Origin: Psychroserpens luteolus
Lineage (GTDB): Bacteria; Bacteroidota; Bacteroidia; Flavobacteriales; Flavobacteriaceae
NCBI RefSeq assembly: GCF_021032705.1
Contig: NZ_JAHVXI010000007.1
Coordinates: 64,141-128,140 of the forward strand
Length of the DNA stretch: 64,000 nt
Reading direction: 5' to 3'
Shown here: piece by piece, positions 24,564 to 34,010 of the stretch
How the letters are laid out: each line of letters starts with the position of its first letter
How positions within the stretch are numbered: position 1 is the stretch's first letter
Position numbers and translations under genes: made by a program
Notes under the pieces: generated by a model
What the model was told of the DNA's origin: nothing
Databases searched by the model: none
The model's input: the letters and a program-made list of their open reading frames with translations, nothing else

Positions 24564-25637
24564 CTAATCCAAATCAAATCTAAATCCTATGGACAGATTA
24601 TGCTGATCAAATGTTTGATCTTTAAACAGTGGGCTTAGGTCATACTTTGCATAAATTCCTAAAGTTCCATAGCCAACATAAGCGCTTAATCCATACACAA
24701 AAGGTGAAGCGTTATAACTACGTCTTATTTTTTCCTTCACGCGATCTCCATCTTCTTTAAATCGTAGTTTTTGTTGCGTTCCTATGTTAAATCCTGCATA
24801 ACCACCTAAACCTATTTTGAAATGTCTTGCGGTGCTGTATCTAAAATAGCCCTTACGTTCTATTTTTTTTGAAGGCCCAAATTCAAAATGCAACGGAAAC
24901 ACCAAGTTTGTAATTCTAAATTCAGACTCTTTTAACTCACTAGGGAACGTTTCTAAAGTTGTTGTATTTCCATTTTGAACAAAATACCTATCATCTTTAG
25001 GTGTTAATTTATTCCACATAAATGAGAAACCATATTTTAAACGCACGGCGTTATTATCTTCAAATAGTCTTGTTTTCCATGCAATACCTAATTCTACAAA
25101 TCCAGATTGCATAAAGGTATACTCATCTCCAATTTTTTGCCCATCTCCAATGGCATTGTTAAATCCAGCTGCAAATACGAGATCACTTGTTGTTCGCTTA
25201 TCATACTTTCTTGGCTTCCGTCTTGAACTAACGTTAAGACCACCAAGCTTACTCAAACTAAAATTAAAGTGAACTTCGTCATCATCTCTATCATCATAAT
25301 AGGCATCATTTCGCTTTAATAATTCAATTTTATTATCAATAATTGCAAGTCGGTTTTCAATATTAAGAGCACGTCTCTTTGCAGCTTCTTTTTTGAGTTG
25401 CTCTGCTTTGGTTTCTGTAATCTCACCTTTAGATAGACGTTCATTAATAACCTCTACCTCTGCTTTTAAGAATTCTCGCTCTTCATCTTGAATTTTTGTT
25501 TTTAGTCGTTCCAACGCGCTAATCTTGAAATTTACTTCTTTCAACAACGTTGTGTCTTTTTCTGTTTCTTGTGCACTCAAATTCGCTGTAATTAGGCATA
25601 GAGAGAGTAGCACTACGTACTTAGTAATAGTGTTCAT
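24564..25637 (-). CDS. Outer-membrane beta-barrel protein with periplasmic coiled coil
   Basis: 357 residues. Signal peptide at 1-22 (VVLLSLCLITANLSAQ). A charged coiled coil occupies residues about 28-110 (ALERLKTKIQDEEREF, then RLSKGEITETKAEQLKKEAA). The rest alternates polar and hydrophobic residues and ends LSIGFRFDLD, as in small outer-membrane barrels (PorT/OmpW-like size). I do not recognise a named family. It is the third gene of a sigma-factor operon, 26 bp after the anti-sigma-like gene, so it is a likely target or sensor of that system. Confidence 0.7.
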   Translation of the reverse strand: MNTITKYVVLLSLCLITANLSAQETEKDTTLLKEVNFKISALERLKTKIQDEEREFLKAEVEVINERLSKGEITETKAEQLKKEAAKRRALNIENRLAIIDNKIELLKRNDAYYDDRDDDEVHFNFSLSKLGGLNVSSRRKPRKYDKRTTSDLVFAAGFNNAIGDGQKIGDEYTFMQSGFVELGIAWKTRLFEDNNAVRLKYGFSFMWNKLTPKDDRYFVQNGNTTTLETFPSELKESEFRITNLVFPLHFEFGPSKKIERKGYFRYSTARHFKIGLGGYAGFNIGTQQKLRFKEDGDRVKEKIRRSYNASPFVYGLSAYVGYGTLGIYAKYDLSPLFKDQTFDQHNLSIGFRFDLD

Positions 25638-25663
25638 AATGTTTGTTTTTAATTGATGATTAT

Positions 25664-26497
25664 TTAATTGTTACGCTCGGCGACTGCAGTTTTTACCGTA
25701 TTGTAACTGGATCTTAAAGCCTCAAATACTTTGGTTCTAAACGATTGTTCGAGATCGGCTTCAACGTCTTGAAGTAATGCATCTGCATCGACCGTTCGCG
25801 TTGTTTCGTTATAGATTCGTTGCTTTAAAATGTCTTTTTCTGCTTGTTTTAAAAGATCTTCTATTTCTTGACTGGTTACTGTTGTACCATCTGTGTCTAA
25901 AGCTTTTATTTGATTAACAACTTGAAGTACTTTTGCATCTTCAGGAGTTAATGTGTTTGTCGCAATAGCCTTCTTTTCGAAACTGTTTTCTTCATTCGCA
26001 ATGGCAACAACAGCATTCAGGGATTTATGATCATTTACAATCTTGTCTTGTTTTACAACTGACGTTCTCTTTTGTTCGGAAACTTGAACTATTTGAGTAT
26101 GGTCTTCTTGAATTAACTTCACTGAAGAGACATCCATTTTAGTCTCATTAGTTGTCTCAATAGCGTCTTCGTTTAAAATTTCAACAATCGCGTCTTTACG
26201 TTCTAGAGTTTCAGTAGGCTTAGGCATCTCTTTATTCTCAAGGTTTTCTTTAATCTCAGTATCTACAAGTATTGGTGAAACTGATTGTTCTTCTGAAGAC
26301 TTGAAAAATAAGGTCGTTACAAAAAGTACGCCTACAATGCTCGCAGCAATACCTATATATAAAAACCAACTTCTTGAGTTTTTCTTATCATGAGTATCAA
26401 GCTGATTTGAAAGCTTATTCCAAGCATCAGTTGATGGCTGAATCGATCGCTTTTCTAACTTGTCTTTTATATTTTCTTCAAATTTAATTGGTGCCAT
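25664..26497 (-). CDS. Single-pass membrane protein, probable anti-sigma factor
   Basis: 277 residues. A cytosolic N-terminus of about 40 residues (ENIKDKLEKRSIQPSTDAWNKL) precedes one membrane helix (SWFLYIGIAASIVGVLFVTTLFF, about 43-65), then a long acidic, low-complexity periplasmic part. The N-terminal pattern of about 40 residues before a helix and the overlap of 14 bp with an ECF sigma gene fit Bacteroidota anti-sigma-type proteins, though no zinc-binding anti-sigma motif is seen. Function inferred from context. Confidence 0.65.
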   Translation of the reverse strand: MAPIKFEENIKDKLEKRSIQPSTDAWNKLSNQLDTHDKKNSRSWFLYIGIAASIVGVLFVTTLFFKSSEEQSVSPILVDTEIKENLENKEMPKPTETLERKDAIVEILNEDAIETTNETKMDVSSVKLIQEDHTQIVQVSEQKRTSVVKQDKIVNDHKSLNAVVAIANEENSFEKKAIATNTLTPEDAKVLQVVNQIKALDTDGTTVTSQEIEDLLKQAEKDILKQRIYNETTRTVDADALLQDVEADLEQSFRTKVFEALRSSYNTVKTAVAERNN

Positions 26498-27050
26498 AAC
26501 TTGTTGTATTTATGTCCTTAATTTTTTTCTGAAGCATTTGTCTCGCTTTAAATAATTGTGATTTTGAAGTCCCTTGAGATATATTTAGTATCTCTGCAAT
26601 TTCATAATGTTTGTAGCCTTCAATAGCATACATGACAAATACCATTTTATAACCTTCGGGAAGCTCATCTATGATTTGTTGAATTTGTGCCACTTCAATT
26701 TGAGATTCTACATTATTGTATTGCTCTTGAGTGAACGGTTCATCTTCAACTGAGAATTCGATATGCTTTTGTTGTCTTAAAAACGAAATTGATTCTCTTA
26801 CCATAATACGCCTTAACCAACCTTCAAAACTTCCTTCATTTTTAAAATTCTTCAGATTTGTAAACGCTTTAAAAAAACCATTCAACATTACAGACTCTGC
26901 ATTTTGCATATCTTTTACATAATATCTACATATACTTAACATTTTAGGCGCATGAATTTCAAACAATGTATGCTGTGCATCTCGCTTACCTTTAGCCGCT
27001 TTTTTTATTAGCGTAGTATTGTTTTTATGATGTAATTGAATGACTTTCAA
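26484..27050 (-). CDS. ECF-type RNA polymerase sigma factor
   Basis: 188 residues. Region 2 at about 20-90 (MLSICRYYVKDMQNAESVML, FEGWLRRIMVRESISFLR) and region 4 at about 115-175 (IIDELPEGYKMVFVMYAIEGYKHYEIAEIL, SQGTSKSQLFKARQML). Directs transcription of a small regulon. The next two genes, which overlap or follow closely, encode a membrane protein and an outer-membrane protein, so the three form one envelope-signalling operon. Confidence 0.9.
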   Translation of the reverse strand: MKVIQLHHKNNTTLIKKAAKGKRDAQHTLFEIHAPKMLSICRYYVKDMQNAESVMLNGFFKAFTNLKNFKNEGSFEGWLRRIMVRESISFLRQQKHIEFSVEDEPFTQEQYNNVESQIEVAQIQQIIDELPEGYKMVFVMYAIEGYKHYEIAEILNISQGTSKSQLFKARQMLQKKIKDINTTSYGTN

Positions 27051-27156
27051 AATAGCTTTCGTTTGGTCTTCTATTTATAAAGACGCAATAATGATGCAAA
27101 TGGTTGCCCAATGCTTAAAAAAATTTACAATATATTGATTTTCAGATATATAAAAT

Positions 27157-28134
27157 TTATTTTTTCCTATCAATAACATAGTTTACCATCAACTCAAGTG
27201 CAGTTTTATACTCAGATTCAGGGTATGATTTTAAGATTTGTAAGGCTTCAGCTTGGAACTCTTTCATTTTATTAACGGCATATTCGAGTCCGTTATTCGT
27301 TTTCACAAAAGCAATAACCTCTTTAACTCTCTTTTTATCTTTATTGTGGTTTTTAATTGAATTGATGAGCCAAGACTTTTCTTTCTTCGAGCAATTATTG
27401 AGTACATGAATAAGTGGCAACGTCATTTTTTGTTCTTTAATGTCAATCCCTGTTGGCTTTCCTATAGCTTCTTCACCATAATCAAATAAATCATCCTTTA
27501 TTTGAAATGCCATACCGATAAGTTCTCCAAATTTTCTCATAGACTCCACATGATCTGAATTGGGTTTTACCGAGGCGGCTCCCAAACTGCAGCAAGCAGC
27601 AATCAATGTTGCTGTTTTTTGTCTGATAATATCGTAGTAGACTTCTTCGGTGATATCTAATTGCCTTGCCTTTTCAATCTGAAGTAATTCTCCTTCGCTC
27701 ATTTCTCTAACGGCAACCGAAATAATTTTAAGCAAATCGAAATCATTATTATCAATAGACAACAATAGACCTTTAGATAATAGGTAATCTCCAATGAGTA
27801 CGGCTATTTTATTTTTCCATAGGGCATTAATGGAGAAAAAACCACGTCTACGATTACTATCATCGACCACATCATCATGAACCAAGGTGGCTGTATGAAT
27901 AAGTTCTATAACCGAAGCTCCTCTGTATGTACGTTCACTTACCTGACCATTATCAACCATTTTTGCTACTAAAAATACAAACATGGGACGCATTTGTTTT
28001 CCTTTTCGGTTAACAATGTAATGCGTAATTCGATTTAACAAGGCCACTTTACTCGACATAGAAAGTAGAAACTTTTGTTCAAAAAGTTCCATTTCATATG
28101 TAATGGGTTGTTTTATTTGTTCGGTAATCTTCAA
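27157..28134 (-). CDS. Long-chain polyprenyl diphosphate synthase
   Basis: 325 residues, all-helical trans-prenyltransferase. First aspartate motif DDVVDD at 87-92 (LVHDDVVDDSNRRRG), second motif KDDLFDYGEE near 216. Condenses isopentenyl diphosphate units to an octaprenyl- or similar-length chain used for menaquinone side chains. Chain length cannot be read reliably from the sequence. Confidence 0.92.
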   Translation of the reverse strand: MKITEQIKQPITYEMELFEQKFLLSMSSKVALLNRITHYIVNRKGKQMRPMFVFLVAKMVDNGQVSERTYRGASVIELIHTATLVHDDVVDDSNRRRGFFSINALWKNKIAVLIGDYLLSKGLLLSIDNNDFDLLKIISVAVREMSEGELLQIEKARQLDITEEVYYDIIRQKTATLIAACCSLGAASVKPNSDHVESMRKFGELIGMAFQIKDDLFDYGEEAIGKPTGIDIKEQKMTLPLIHVLNNCSKKEKSWLINSIKNHNKDKKRVKEVIAFVKTNNGLEYAVNKMKEFQAEALQILKSYPESEYKTALELMVNYVIDRKK

Positions 28135-28291
28135 TTAGAGTGGCTATTCTTATCTGTGTTTTACAAAATTACTAATAAAGTAGGTATTGAAATTAAATAC
28201 TGGTAATAATTCGTTAAAATTTAAATGTCAGAAATAGGCTATAACTTTATTTTGTATATTTAATAGTTAATTAATTAAAAATCCGAACTTT

Positions 28292-29944
28292 ATGAAAAAA
28301 ATTACTTTATTACTGTTATTATGTTTATGCACTCATTTGAGTTATTCTCAAATTCTTTTTGAAGATGACTTTGATGGCTCAGGTCCAGGTATCGCAGGTT
28401 GGACTGTAACTGATGTCGATGGACAAACACCTAATGCTGCTGTAAGTGAGTTTACAGCCGCTTGGATAGAAGTTGACAAGGATGCGAGTGGTTCAGGTGG
28501 CCCTAACTATGGTGGTCCTGCTGGAGATTTTGCTGTAGCCAGCACTTCTTGGTATACACCTGCAGGTACTTCTGATGACTGGCTAATTACGCCTCAAATT
28601 AATTTAACCTCTGATGCCACATTATATTGGGATGCAAAGGCGCAAGATGACGGTTTTCCTGATGGATACGAAGTTAGGTTATCAACGTCTGGAACGAATA
28701 CGGCAACAGATTTTACCGAATTATTGTTTTCTATTGTGGCTGAAGATGCAGCATATCAATCAAGACAAGTTGATCTTTCTGCCTATACAGGACAAAATGT
28801 ATACATCGCTTTTAGAAACAATTCTACCGATCAATTTGTATTACTAGTAGATAATGTTGAAGTTTCGGTAACACCTTCGTGTGTTGTACCAACAGATTTT
28901 ACTGCTGGAACTGTAACTGCTACAACGTATGAAGTTACTTGGATGGATACCAATGCTGGTACGCCAAACTGGGAAATAGAATGGGGAGCAGATGGATTTA
29001 CACAAGGCACAGGAACATCAGTAACTGGCTTAACATCAACGTCGTATACATTTCCTGGCTTAATGCCTGAAACAACATACAATTTCTTCATCAGAACAAA
29101 TTGTGGTGGTGCCGAAGGTGATAGTGATTGGGTTGGACCAGTAGCATTTACAACCTTATTTGATTGTTCTACAATTGTATTACCACTTGATGAGAACTTT
29201 GTTAGTGAAAGCTCATTTAATTCTTGCTATGGTGTTGAAGATATAGATGCTAATGGTACAGCATGGATACAACAGGCATTAGACTTAGATGGTGATTTAA
29301 CTGATGAAACGTTTGCTACTAATGGATCAAACGGACTTAACCCTAAAGATGATTGGCTAGTTTCTCCAGCATTTCCTATGACAATGGATGCGACTTATAC
29401 AGTTGACTTCTCATTTAACGGAGCAAATACAGCAACTAACAATGCCAATGAAAGTTTAGAGGTTCTTATTTTAGACGGTCCTACATCATCAGCAAACGTT
29501 CTGGCTACACTTTACACTAATACTGGTATTGTACAAACTGGTGCTTTTGCAGAATTGGAAAACATGGCTACAAATATCGTTCAAGATTTTGATGCTACTG
29601 CAGATGGAACATTCCATGTGGCATTCCGTACAACGTCTCCAGCAAATAGTGGATTCTTATTATTGTTTAACTACAATATCGTAGAAACATTAAGTGTTGA
29701 TGAATTTGACAGAAACAATTTTAGTTACATCTACAATAAAGACACAGATCAATTAACTCTTGAATCTACAAGTTTACCACTTGACAGCATGGAGTTATAT
29801 AGTATCTTAGGTCAAAAGGTTGTGTCGAGAGAATTATCTCAAAATCGTGAGGTAGTTGACATGTCTCGTTTAACAGATGGTGTTTATCTAGCTACTGTAA
29901 CCATTAATGGTAGTAGTAAAACATTTAAAATCGTTAAACAATAA
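28292..29944 (+). CDS. Secreted T9SS cargo with two adhesin-type domains and fibronectin III
   Basis: 550 residues. Signal peptide MKKITLLLLLCLCTHLSYSQ. A first choice-of-anchor-J/cleaved-adhesin domain (about 20-190, DDWLITPQINLTSDATLYWDAKA), a fibronectin type III domain (about 197-285, TTYEVTWMDTNAGTPNWEIEW), and a second adhesin-type domain (about 290-465, DDWLVSPAFPMTMDATYTVD). It ends with a T9SS type A sorting domain of about 80 residues (SMELYSILGQKVVSRELSQ, LTDGVYLATVTINGSSKTFKIVKQ). Exported across the outer membrane by T9SS; likely cell-surface or secreted adhesion protein. Confidence 0.85.
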   Translation: MKKITLLLLLCLCTHLSYSQILFEDDFDGSGPGIAGWTVTDVDGQTPNAAVSEFTAAWIEVDKDASGSGGPNYGGPAGDFAVASTSWYTPAGTSDDWLITPQINLTSDATLYWDAKAQDDGFPDGYEVRLSTSGTNTATDFTELLFSIVAEDAAYQSRQVDLSAYTGQNVYIAFRNNSTDQFVLLVDNVEVSVTPSCVVPTDFTAGTVTATTYEVTWMDTNAGTPNWEIEWGADGFTQGTGTSVTGLTSTSYTFPGLMPETTYNFFIRTNCGGAEGDSDWVGPVAFTTLFDCSTIVLPLDENFVSESSFNSCYGVEDIDANGTAWIQQALDLDGDLTDETFATNGSNGLNPKDDWLVSPAFPMTMDATYTVDFSFNGANTATNNANESLEVLILDGPTSSANVLATLYTNTGIVQTGAFAELENMATNIVQDFDATADGTFHVAFRTTSPANSGFLLLFNYNIVETLSVDEFDRNNFSYIYNKDTDQLTLESTSLPLDSMELYSILGQKVVSRELSQNREVVDMSRLTDGVYLATVTINGSSKTFKIVKQ

Positions 29945-29964
29945 ATATAGATTCAACATCAAAC

Positions 29965-29995
29965 AAAAAGAGCTGCAAATTGTAGCTCTTTTTTT
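29965..29995. terminator. Bidirectional terminator between T9SS cargo gene and rlmN
   Basis: Stem AAAAAGAGCTGCAA / TTGTAGCTCTTTTT with one G-T wobble; T-runs on both strands. The rlmN stop codon is embedded in its right arm. Confidence 0.85.
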
Positions 29996-31034
29996 ATGTT
30001 TTATTTGCGAGTTGACCACATGCAGCATCAATGTCCTTTCCACGGGAACGCCTTACTGTAACTGTAATATTATGAGCTTCCAGCATAGATACATACATGT
30101 CTATAGCTTTGGAATCAGCCTGCTGAAACTCGCCATCATCTATAGGATTATATTCGATTAAATTGACCTTGCTAGGTGCGAATTTGCAAAATTTAATAAG
30201 AGCATCCACATCTTTTTTAGAATCGTTTATACCATCCCAAACCACATATTCATAAGTGATTCTATTTTTTGTTTTGGCATACCAATACTCTAATGCTTCC
30301 CTCAAGTCCTCCAACGGAAATGTAGCATTAAAAGGCATTATTGATGTTCGGGTTTCATTAATAGCTGAATGCAATGACACTGCCAGTTTAAATTTCACCT
30401 CATCATCGGCCATTTTCTTGATCATTTTAGGCACGCCTGACGTTGATACTACGATGCGTTTTGGTGACATTCCCAAACCTTCTGGAGATGTAATCTTATC
30501 AATAGCCTTGAGTACGTTTTTATAATTCATGAGTGGCTCTCCCATTCCCATAAACACAATATTACTCAAAGGTCTATTGTGATACAATCGGCTTTCTTTG
30601 TCGATTGCCACAACTTGATCATAGATCTCATCTGGATTTAGATTACGCATACGTTTTAATCGTGCAGTAGCACAAAATTTACAATCTAAACTACAACCTA
30701 CTTGGCTTGACACACAAGCTGTTGTTCTATTTTTTGCTGGTATTAAAACCGACTCTACAATTAGACCGTCGTGTAAACGTACTGCATTTTTTATAGTACC
30801 ATCGGCACTTTTTTGCATTTGGTCTACCTTAATATGATTGATTACAAAATGGGTTTCGAGTTTTTGACGTGTCTCTTTAGAGATATTAGTCATATCCTCA
30901 AAAGCATGAGCACCTTTACTCCATAACCATTCATAAACTTGGTTTCCTCGGAATGCCTTATCGCCTTCTCTTACGAAAAAATCCCGAAGTTGCTCCTTCG
31001 TTAATGCGCGTATGTCTCTTTTTTTAATTTCCAT
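29994..31034 (-). CDS. rlmN: 23S rRNA (adenine-2503)/tRNA methyltransferase RlmN
   Basis: 346 residues, radical-SAM enzyme. The 4Fe-4S cluster motif CSLDCKFC has Cys114, Cys118 and Cys121. The conserved resolving Cys339 near the C-terminus (DAACGQLANKT) and NIVFMGMGEPLMNY are typical. Methylates C2 of A2503 in 23S rRNA and A37 in some tRNAs. Divided from queA by a repeat and a terminator. Confidence 0.95.
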   Translation of the reverse strand: MEIKKRDIRALTKEQLRDFFVREGDKAFRGNQVYEWLWSKGAHAFEDMTNISKETRQKLETHFVINHIKVDQMQKSADGTIKNAVRLHDGLIVESVLIPAKNRTTACVSSQVGCSLDCKFCATARLKRMRNLNPDEIYDQVVAIDKESRLYHNRPLSNIVFMGMGEPLMNYKNVLKAIDKITSPEGLGMSPKRIVVSTSGVPKMIKKMADDEVKFKLAVSLHSAINETRTSIMPFNATFPLEDLREALEYWYAKTKNRITYEYVVWDGINDSKKDVDALIKFCKFAPSKVNLIEYNPIDDGEFQQADSKAIDMYVSMLEAHNITVTVRRSRGKDIDAACGQLANKT

Positions 31035-31105
31035 TTCTGGTGCAAAAGTAATGAAAGGAATAACGATATTCGATATTCGATTTATGATTTTATAGTGCCT
31101 TAACT

Positions 31106-31187
31106 CGCATTAGTGATGGAAGCGGCATCCTTTTGCCTCTTTTTGGCAAAAGATATAGCTGAGAGCACGACCCTTTTGGGAATGCCC
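31106..31187 (+). repeat. Dispersed intergenic repeat, copy 2
   Basis: Starts CGCATTAGTGATGGAAGCGG, contains TTTTGCCTCTTTTTGGCAAAA (a self-complementary segment) and ends GAGAGCACGACCCTTTTGGG then AATGCCC. Related to 12156-12231 and 62072-62157 and in the same orientation. It lies just beyond the queA terminator. Confidence 0.6.
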
Positions 31188-31193
31188 AAATAA

Positions 31194-31219
31194 AAAGCCT
31201 CATGAAAACATAAGGCTTT
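31194..31219 (-). terminator. Intrinsic terminator downstream of queA
   Basis: Stem AAAGCCTCATG / CATAAGGCTTT with one mismatch and an AAAA loop; followed on the minus strand by TTTTTATTT. Confidence 0.8.
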
Positions 31220-31240
31220 AAATAGTATCATATTGTGCTA

Positions 31241-32290
31241 TTAAATAATGAGCATCGCATCACCATAGGTGTAAAAACGGTACTTCTCTTTAACAGCTTC
31301 TTCATAAGCTTTTTTCATAAAATCGTGACCTGCAAACGCAGATACCATCATCAATAATGTTGACTTAGGTGTATGGAAATTAGTAATCATACTGTTGGCA
31401 ATACTAAAGTCGTAAGGTGGAAAAATAAATTTGTTGGTCCATCCCGAAAACTCATTAAGTGTACCACTAGATGACACCGAACTTTCAATGGCTCGCATAG
31501 CTGTCGTACCAACTGCACATACACGCCTTTTTTCTGCAATTCCTCTATTGATAATATCTGTAGCTGGTTTAGTAATATAAATTTCTTCGCTGTCCATTTT
31601 ATGCTTAGAAAGATCTTCCACCTCAACTGGATTGAAGGTTCCTAATCCAACATGCAATGTTACTTCAGGCAACTCAATACCTTTAATTTCTAAACGTTTA
31701 AGCAAATGTTTCGAAAAGTGTAAACCTGCTGTTGGAGCTGCTACAGCACCTTCATTTTTAGCAAAAATAGTTTGGTAACGCTCTTCATCTTCTGGCTCTA
31801 CATCTCTTTTGATGTACTTAGGAAGTGGTGTTTCTCCAAGCTCTGTAAGCTTTCTTCTAAATTCACTGTAAGACCCATCATATAAGAAACGTAAAGTTCT
31901 ACCTCTTGACGTTGTGTTATCAATAACTTCGGCAACTAATGTTTCGTCATCACCAAAGTAAAGTTTATTACCAATTCTAATCTTACGAGCTGGATCTACC
32001 AACACATCCCAAAGACGTTGTTCTTCATTTAATTCTCTTAATAAGAAGACTTCAATTCTAGCACCAGTTTTTTCTTTGTTGCCATATAAACGTGCTGGAA
32101 ATACTTTGGTGTTATTTAAGATCATCACATCTCCTTCGTCAAAATAATCGATGATATCCTTAAATAGTTTATGTTCGATTGTTTGATTTTTTCTATCCAA
32201 AACCATTAATCTAGATTCGTCTCTTATGTCTGAAGGACGCTCTGCTAATAATTCTTCTGGAAGGTCAAAATTGAAGTGTGATAATTTCAT
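31241..32290 (-). CDS. queA: S-adenosylmethionine:tRNA ribosyltransferase-isomerase
   Basis: 349 residues. Start [19 protein letters not shown] and motifs [15 protein letters not shown] and [13 protein letters not shown] are diagnostic for QueA. Adds the cyclopentene epoxide unit, taken from S-adenosylmethionine, to make epoxyqueuosine in tRNA. 136 bp after aroA, with its own promoter signal in that gap. Confidence 0.95.
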   Translation of the reverse strand: MKLSHFNFDLPEELLAERPSDIRDESRLMVLDRKNQTIEHKLFKDIIDYFDEGDVMILNNTKVFPARLYGNKEKTGARIEVFLLRELNEEQRLWDVLVDPARKIRIGNKLYFGDDETLVAEVIDNTTSRGRTLRFLYDGSYSEFRRKLTELGETPLPKYIKRDVEPEDEERYQTIFAKNEGAVAAPTAGLHFSKHLLKRLEIKGIELPEVTLHVGLGTFNPVEVEDLSKHKMDSEEIYITKPATDIINRGIAEKRRVCAVGTTAMRAIESSVSSSGTLNEFSGWTNKFIFPPYDFSIANSMITNFHTPKSTLLMMVSAFAGHDFMKKAYEEAVKEKYRFYTYGDAMLII

Positions 32291-32380
32291 GTGCTATTGT
32301 TTTATTTATTTTGATAAGTCTCGCGATAGTTTCAGCATTATCTTTTGCTGACTTCAAGAGTCTTATTTTTTTACAAGTTG

Positions 32381-32412
32381 CAAATATACAATCTCAAGAT
32401 AGGGGTTGTCAA
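32381..32412 (-). promoter_or_regulatory. Promoter of queA
   Basis: On the minus strand TTG (32410-32412) and TATATTTG (32381-32388) are separated by 21 bp, close to the Bacteroidota arrangement TTG-N19-TAnnTTTG. This is the best two-part promoter match I found in the window. Confidence 0.5.
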
Positions 32413-32426
32413 GTAAAACGCTGTAT

Positions 32427-33653
32427 TTATTTGGAAAATTTAAATCCGAGCGTTTTTAAATCGTCCCAAAACGTTGGATACGATTTAGAAACTACCATGT
32501 GATCTTCGATATTTAAATTAGTTTTTAAGGCCAAAGGGGCAAAAGCCATAGCCATTCTATGATCATTATAGGTTGCGATAGTGACATTGTTTTTAATCAA
32601 TGAAGGTATATAGAGATCAAGTGCATCTTCGGAAATATCAACTTTAGCATTTAACTTTTCTAGTTCATTTTGAAGTGCTACCAACCGATCGGTTTCTTTT
32701 ATTTTAAGTGTATGCAATCCTGAAAGATGACAATTTACACCTAATCCGAGGCAGGTTACAGCAATTGTTTGAGCTATGTCTGGAGCGTTATTTAGTTGAA
32801 ATTCTACAGCTTTTTCTTGAATGATCTCTACTTTTTTTAAAGTGATGGTATGATCTCCAAATACAGTGTCTACACCAAATGTTTTATAAATTTCTGCTAA
32901 CACAGAATCGCCTTGTAACGAGTCTTGTTTATAGGATGACAATTTAATCTCTGTCCCTAAAGGACTCAATGCAATAATGCTATAAAAATAAGACGCCGAA
33001 GACCAATCTGACTCCACTACTAAAAGATCACATGATAGGTTTGAATGCTTAGGTTCTACCTTGATAACTTGATTTTCAAATGTTGTTTTGACTCCCACTT
33101 GATTGAGCAAATCTAATGTCATATTGATATAAGGAATAGACGTGATTTTTCCTTCTAAGGTCAATTCTAGTCCGTTTTCCAAACTTGAAGCAATAAGTAA
33201 TAATGCAGAAATATATTGACTACTCACATTAGCCTTTAATGTTACTTTATCTTTTACTAGATAAGTCCCTTTAATTTTCAGTGGTGGACAACCATGTGCT
33301 TCGAGGTATGTAATTTGAGCACCTAATTGGTTTAAAGCATCCACTAATATTTCGATAGGTCGCTCTTTCATTCGGTCTGAACCAGTGAGTACCACCTCTC
33401 TACCTATTTGTTGGGCAAAGTAAGCCGTAAGAAAACGCATTGCAGTTCCTGCATGATGTACATCGATCACATCATCTACAGATATCAAGGCCTTTTGCAT
33501 GACTTTGGAATCATCAGAATTTGAAATATTCTCTATGCTTAATTCTGGGTAGAGTGCCTGTAATAATAGTAATCTATTGGATTCGCTTTTAGAGCCCGTG
33601 ACTATAATTTCGGATATGTTTCCGATTTGAGATTTGTAAAGCTGTAGTGTCAT
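32427..33653 (-). CDS. aroA: 3-phosphoshikimate 1-carboxyvinyltransferase (EPSP synthase)
   Basis: 408 residues. Conserved parts: TGSKSESNRLLLLQAL near the N-terminus, HHAGTAMRFLTAYFA, and KETDRLVALQNEL plus YNDHRMAMAFAPLAL near the C-terminus. Sixth step of the shikimate pathway. Divergent enough from the E. coli protein to belong to the shorter Bacteroidota form. Lies after a mazG-like gene with a palindromic repeat in the 29-bp gap. Confidence 0.95.
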   Translation of the reverse strand: MTLQLYKSQIGNISEIIVTGSKSESNRLLLLQALYPELSIENISNSDDSKVMQKALISVDDVIDVHHAGTAMRFLTAYFAQQIGREVVLTGSDRMKERPIEILVDALNQLGAQITYLEAHGCPPLKIKGTYLVKDKVTLKANVSSQYISALLLIASSLENGLELTLEGKITSIPYINMTLDLLNQVGVKTTFENQVIKVEPKHSNLSCDLLVVESDWSSASYFYSIIALSPLGTEIKLSSYKQDSLQGDSVLAEIYKTFGVDTVFGDHTITLKKVEIIQEKAVEFQLNNAPDIAQTIAVTCLGLGVNCHLSGLHTLKIKETDRLVALQNELEKLNAKVDISEDALDLYIPSLIKNNVTIATYNDHRMAMAFAPLALKTNLNIEDHMVVSKSYPTFWDDLKTLGFKFSK

Positions 33654-33659
33654 AAAAAA

Positions 33660-33679
33660 ATTCCTGCTTGCGCAGGAAT
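33660..33679. repeat. Short palindromic repeat between mazG-like gene and aroA
   Basis: ATTCCTGC-TTGC-GCAGGAAT: perfect 8-bp arms with a 4-bp loop. It belongs to the class of CATTCCTGC...GCAGGAAT repeats dispersed in many bacterial chromosomes. It fills almost the whole gap between the two genes. Confidence 0.6.
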
Positions 33680-33682
33680 GGT

Positions 33683-34009
33683 TTATTTTAGTTTGTCGTT
33701 ATTGTGATGTCTATCGTGATCTCGTTTGGCTTTTTTATCCATTTTTTTATCGAAAGCACTTTGCAGATCTATTCCTGTTTGATTTGCTAGACACAAAACT
33801 ACAAAAACTACGTCTGCTAATTCCTCTCCTAAGTCCTTATCTTTATCACTTTCTTTTTCACTCTGCTCACCATAACGTCTCGCAATTATTCTAGCCACTT
33901 CGCCAACCTCTTCAGTAAGTTGCGCCATATTAGTGAGCTCGTCAAAATATCTTACGCCATGTGTTTTAATCCAATTATCAACATCCAGTTGAGCATTTTT
34001 AATATTCAT
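33683..34009 (-). CDS. MazG-like nucleotide pyrophosphohydrolase
   Basis: 108 residues from the ATG at 34009 (MNIKNAQLDVDNW). The longer frame overlaps the upstream gene and adds a basic tail unlike the family. The metal-binding helices are EEVGEVARIIARR and DLGEELADVVFVVLCLAN, the usual ExxE...ExxD signature. Hydrolyses abnormal or excess nucleoside triphosphates. Starts 1 bp after the preceding stop. Confidence 0.9.
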   Translation of the reverse strand: MNIKNAQLDVDNWIKTHGVRYFDELTNMAQLTEEVGEVARIIARRYGEQSEKESDKDKDLGEELADVVFVVLCLANQTGIDLQSAFDKKMDKKAKRDHDRHHNNDKLK

Positions 34010-34010
34010 G

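Noticed and set aside
31035-31105. Short tandem-like ATTCGAT sequence after rlmN
   Set aside because: Only two imperfect units; too short to call a repeat or regulatory site.
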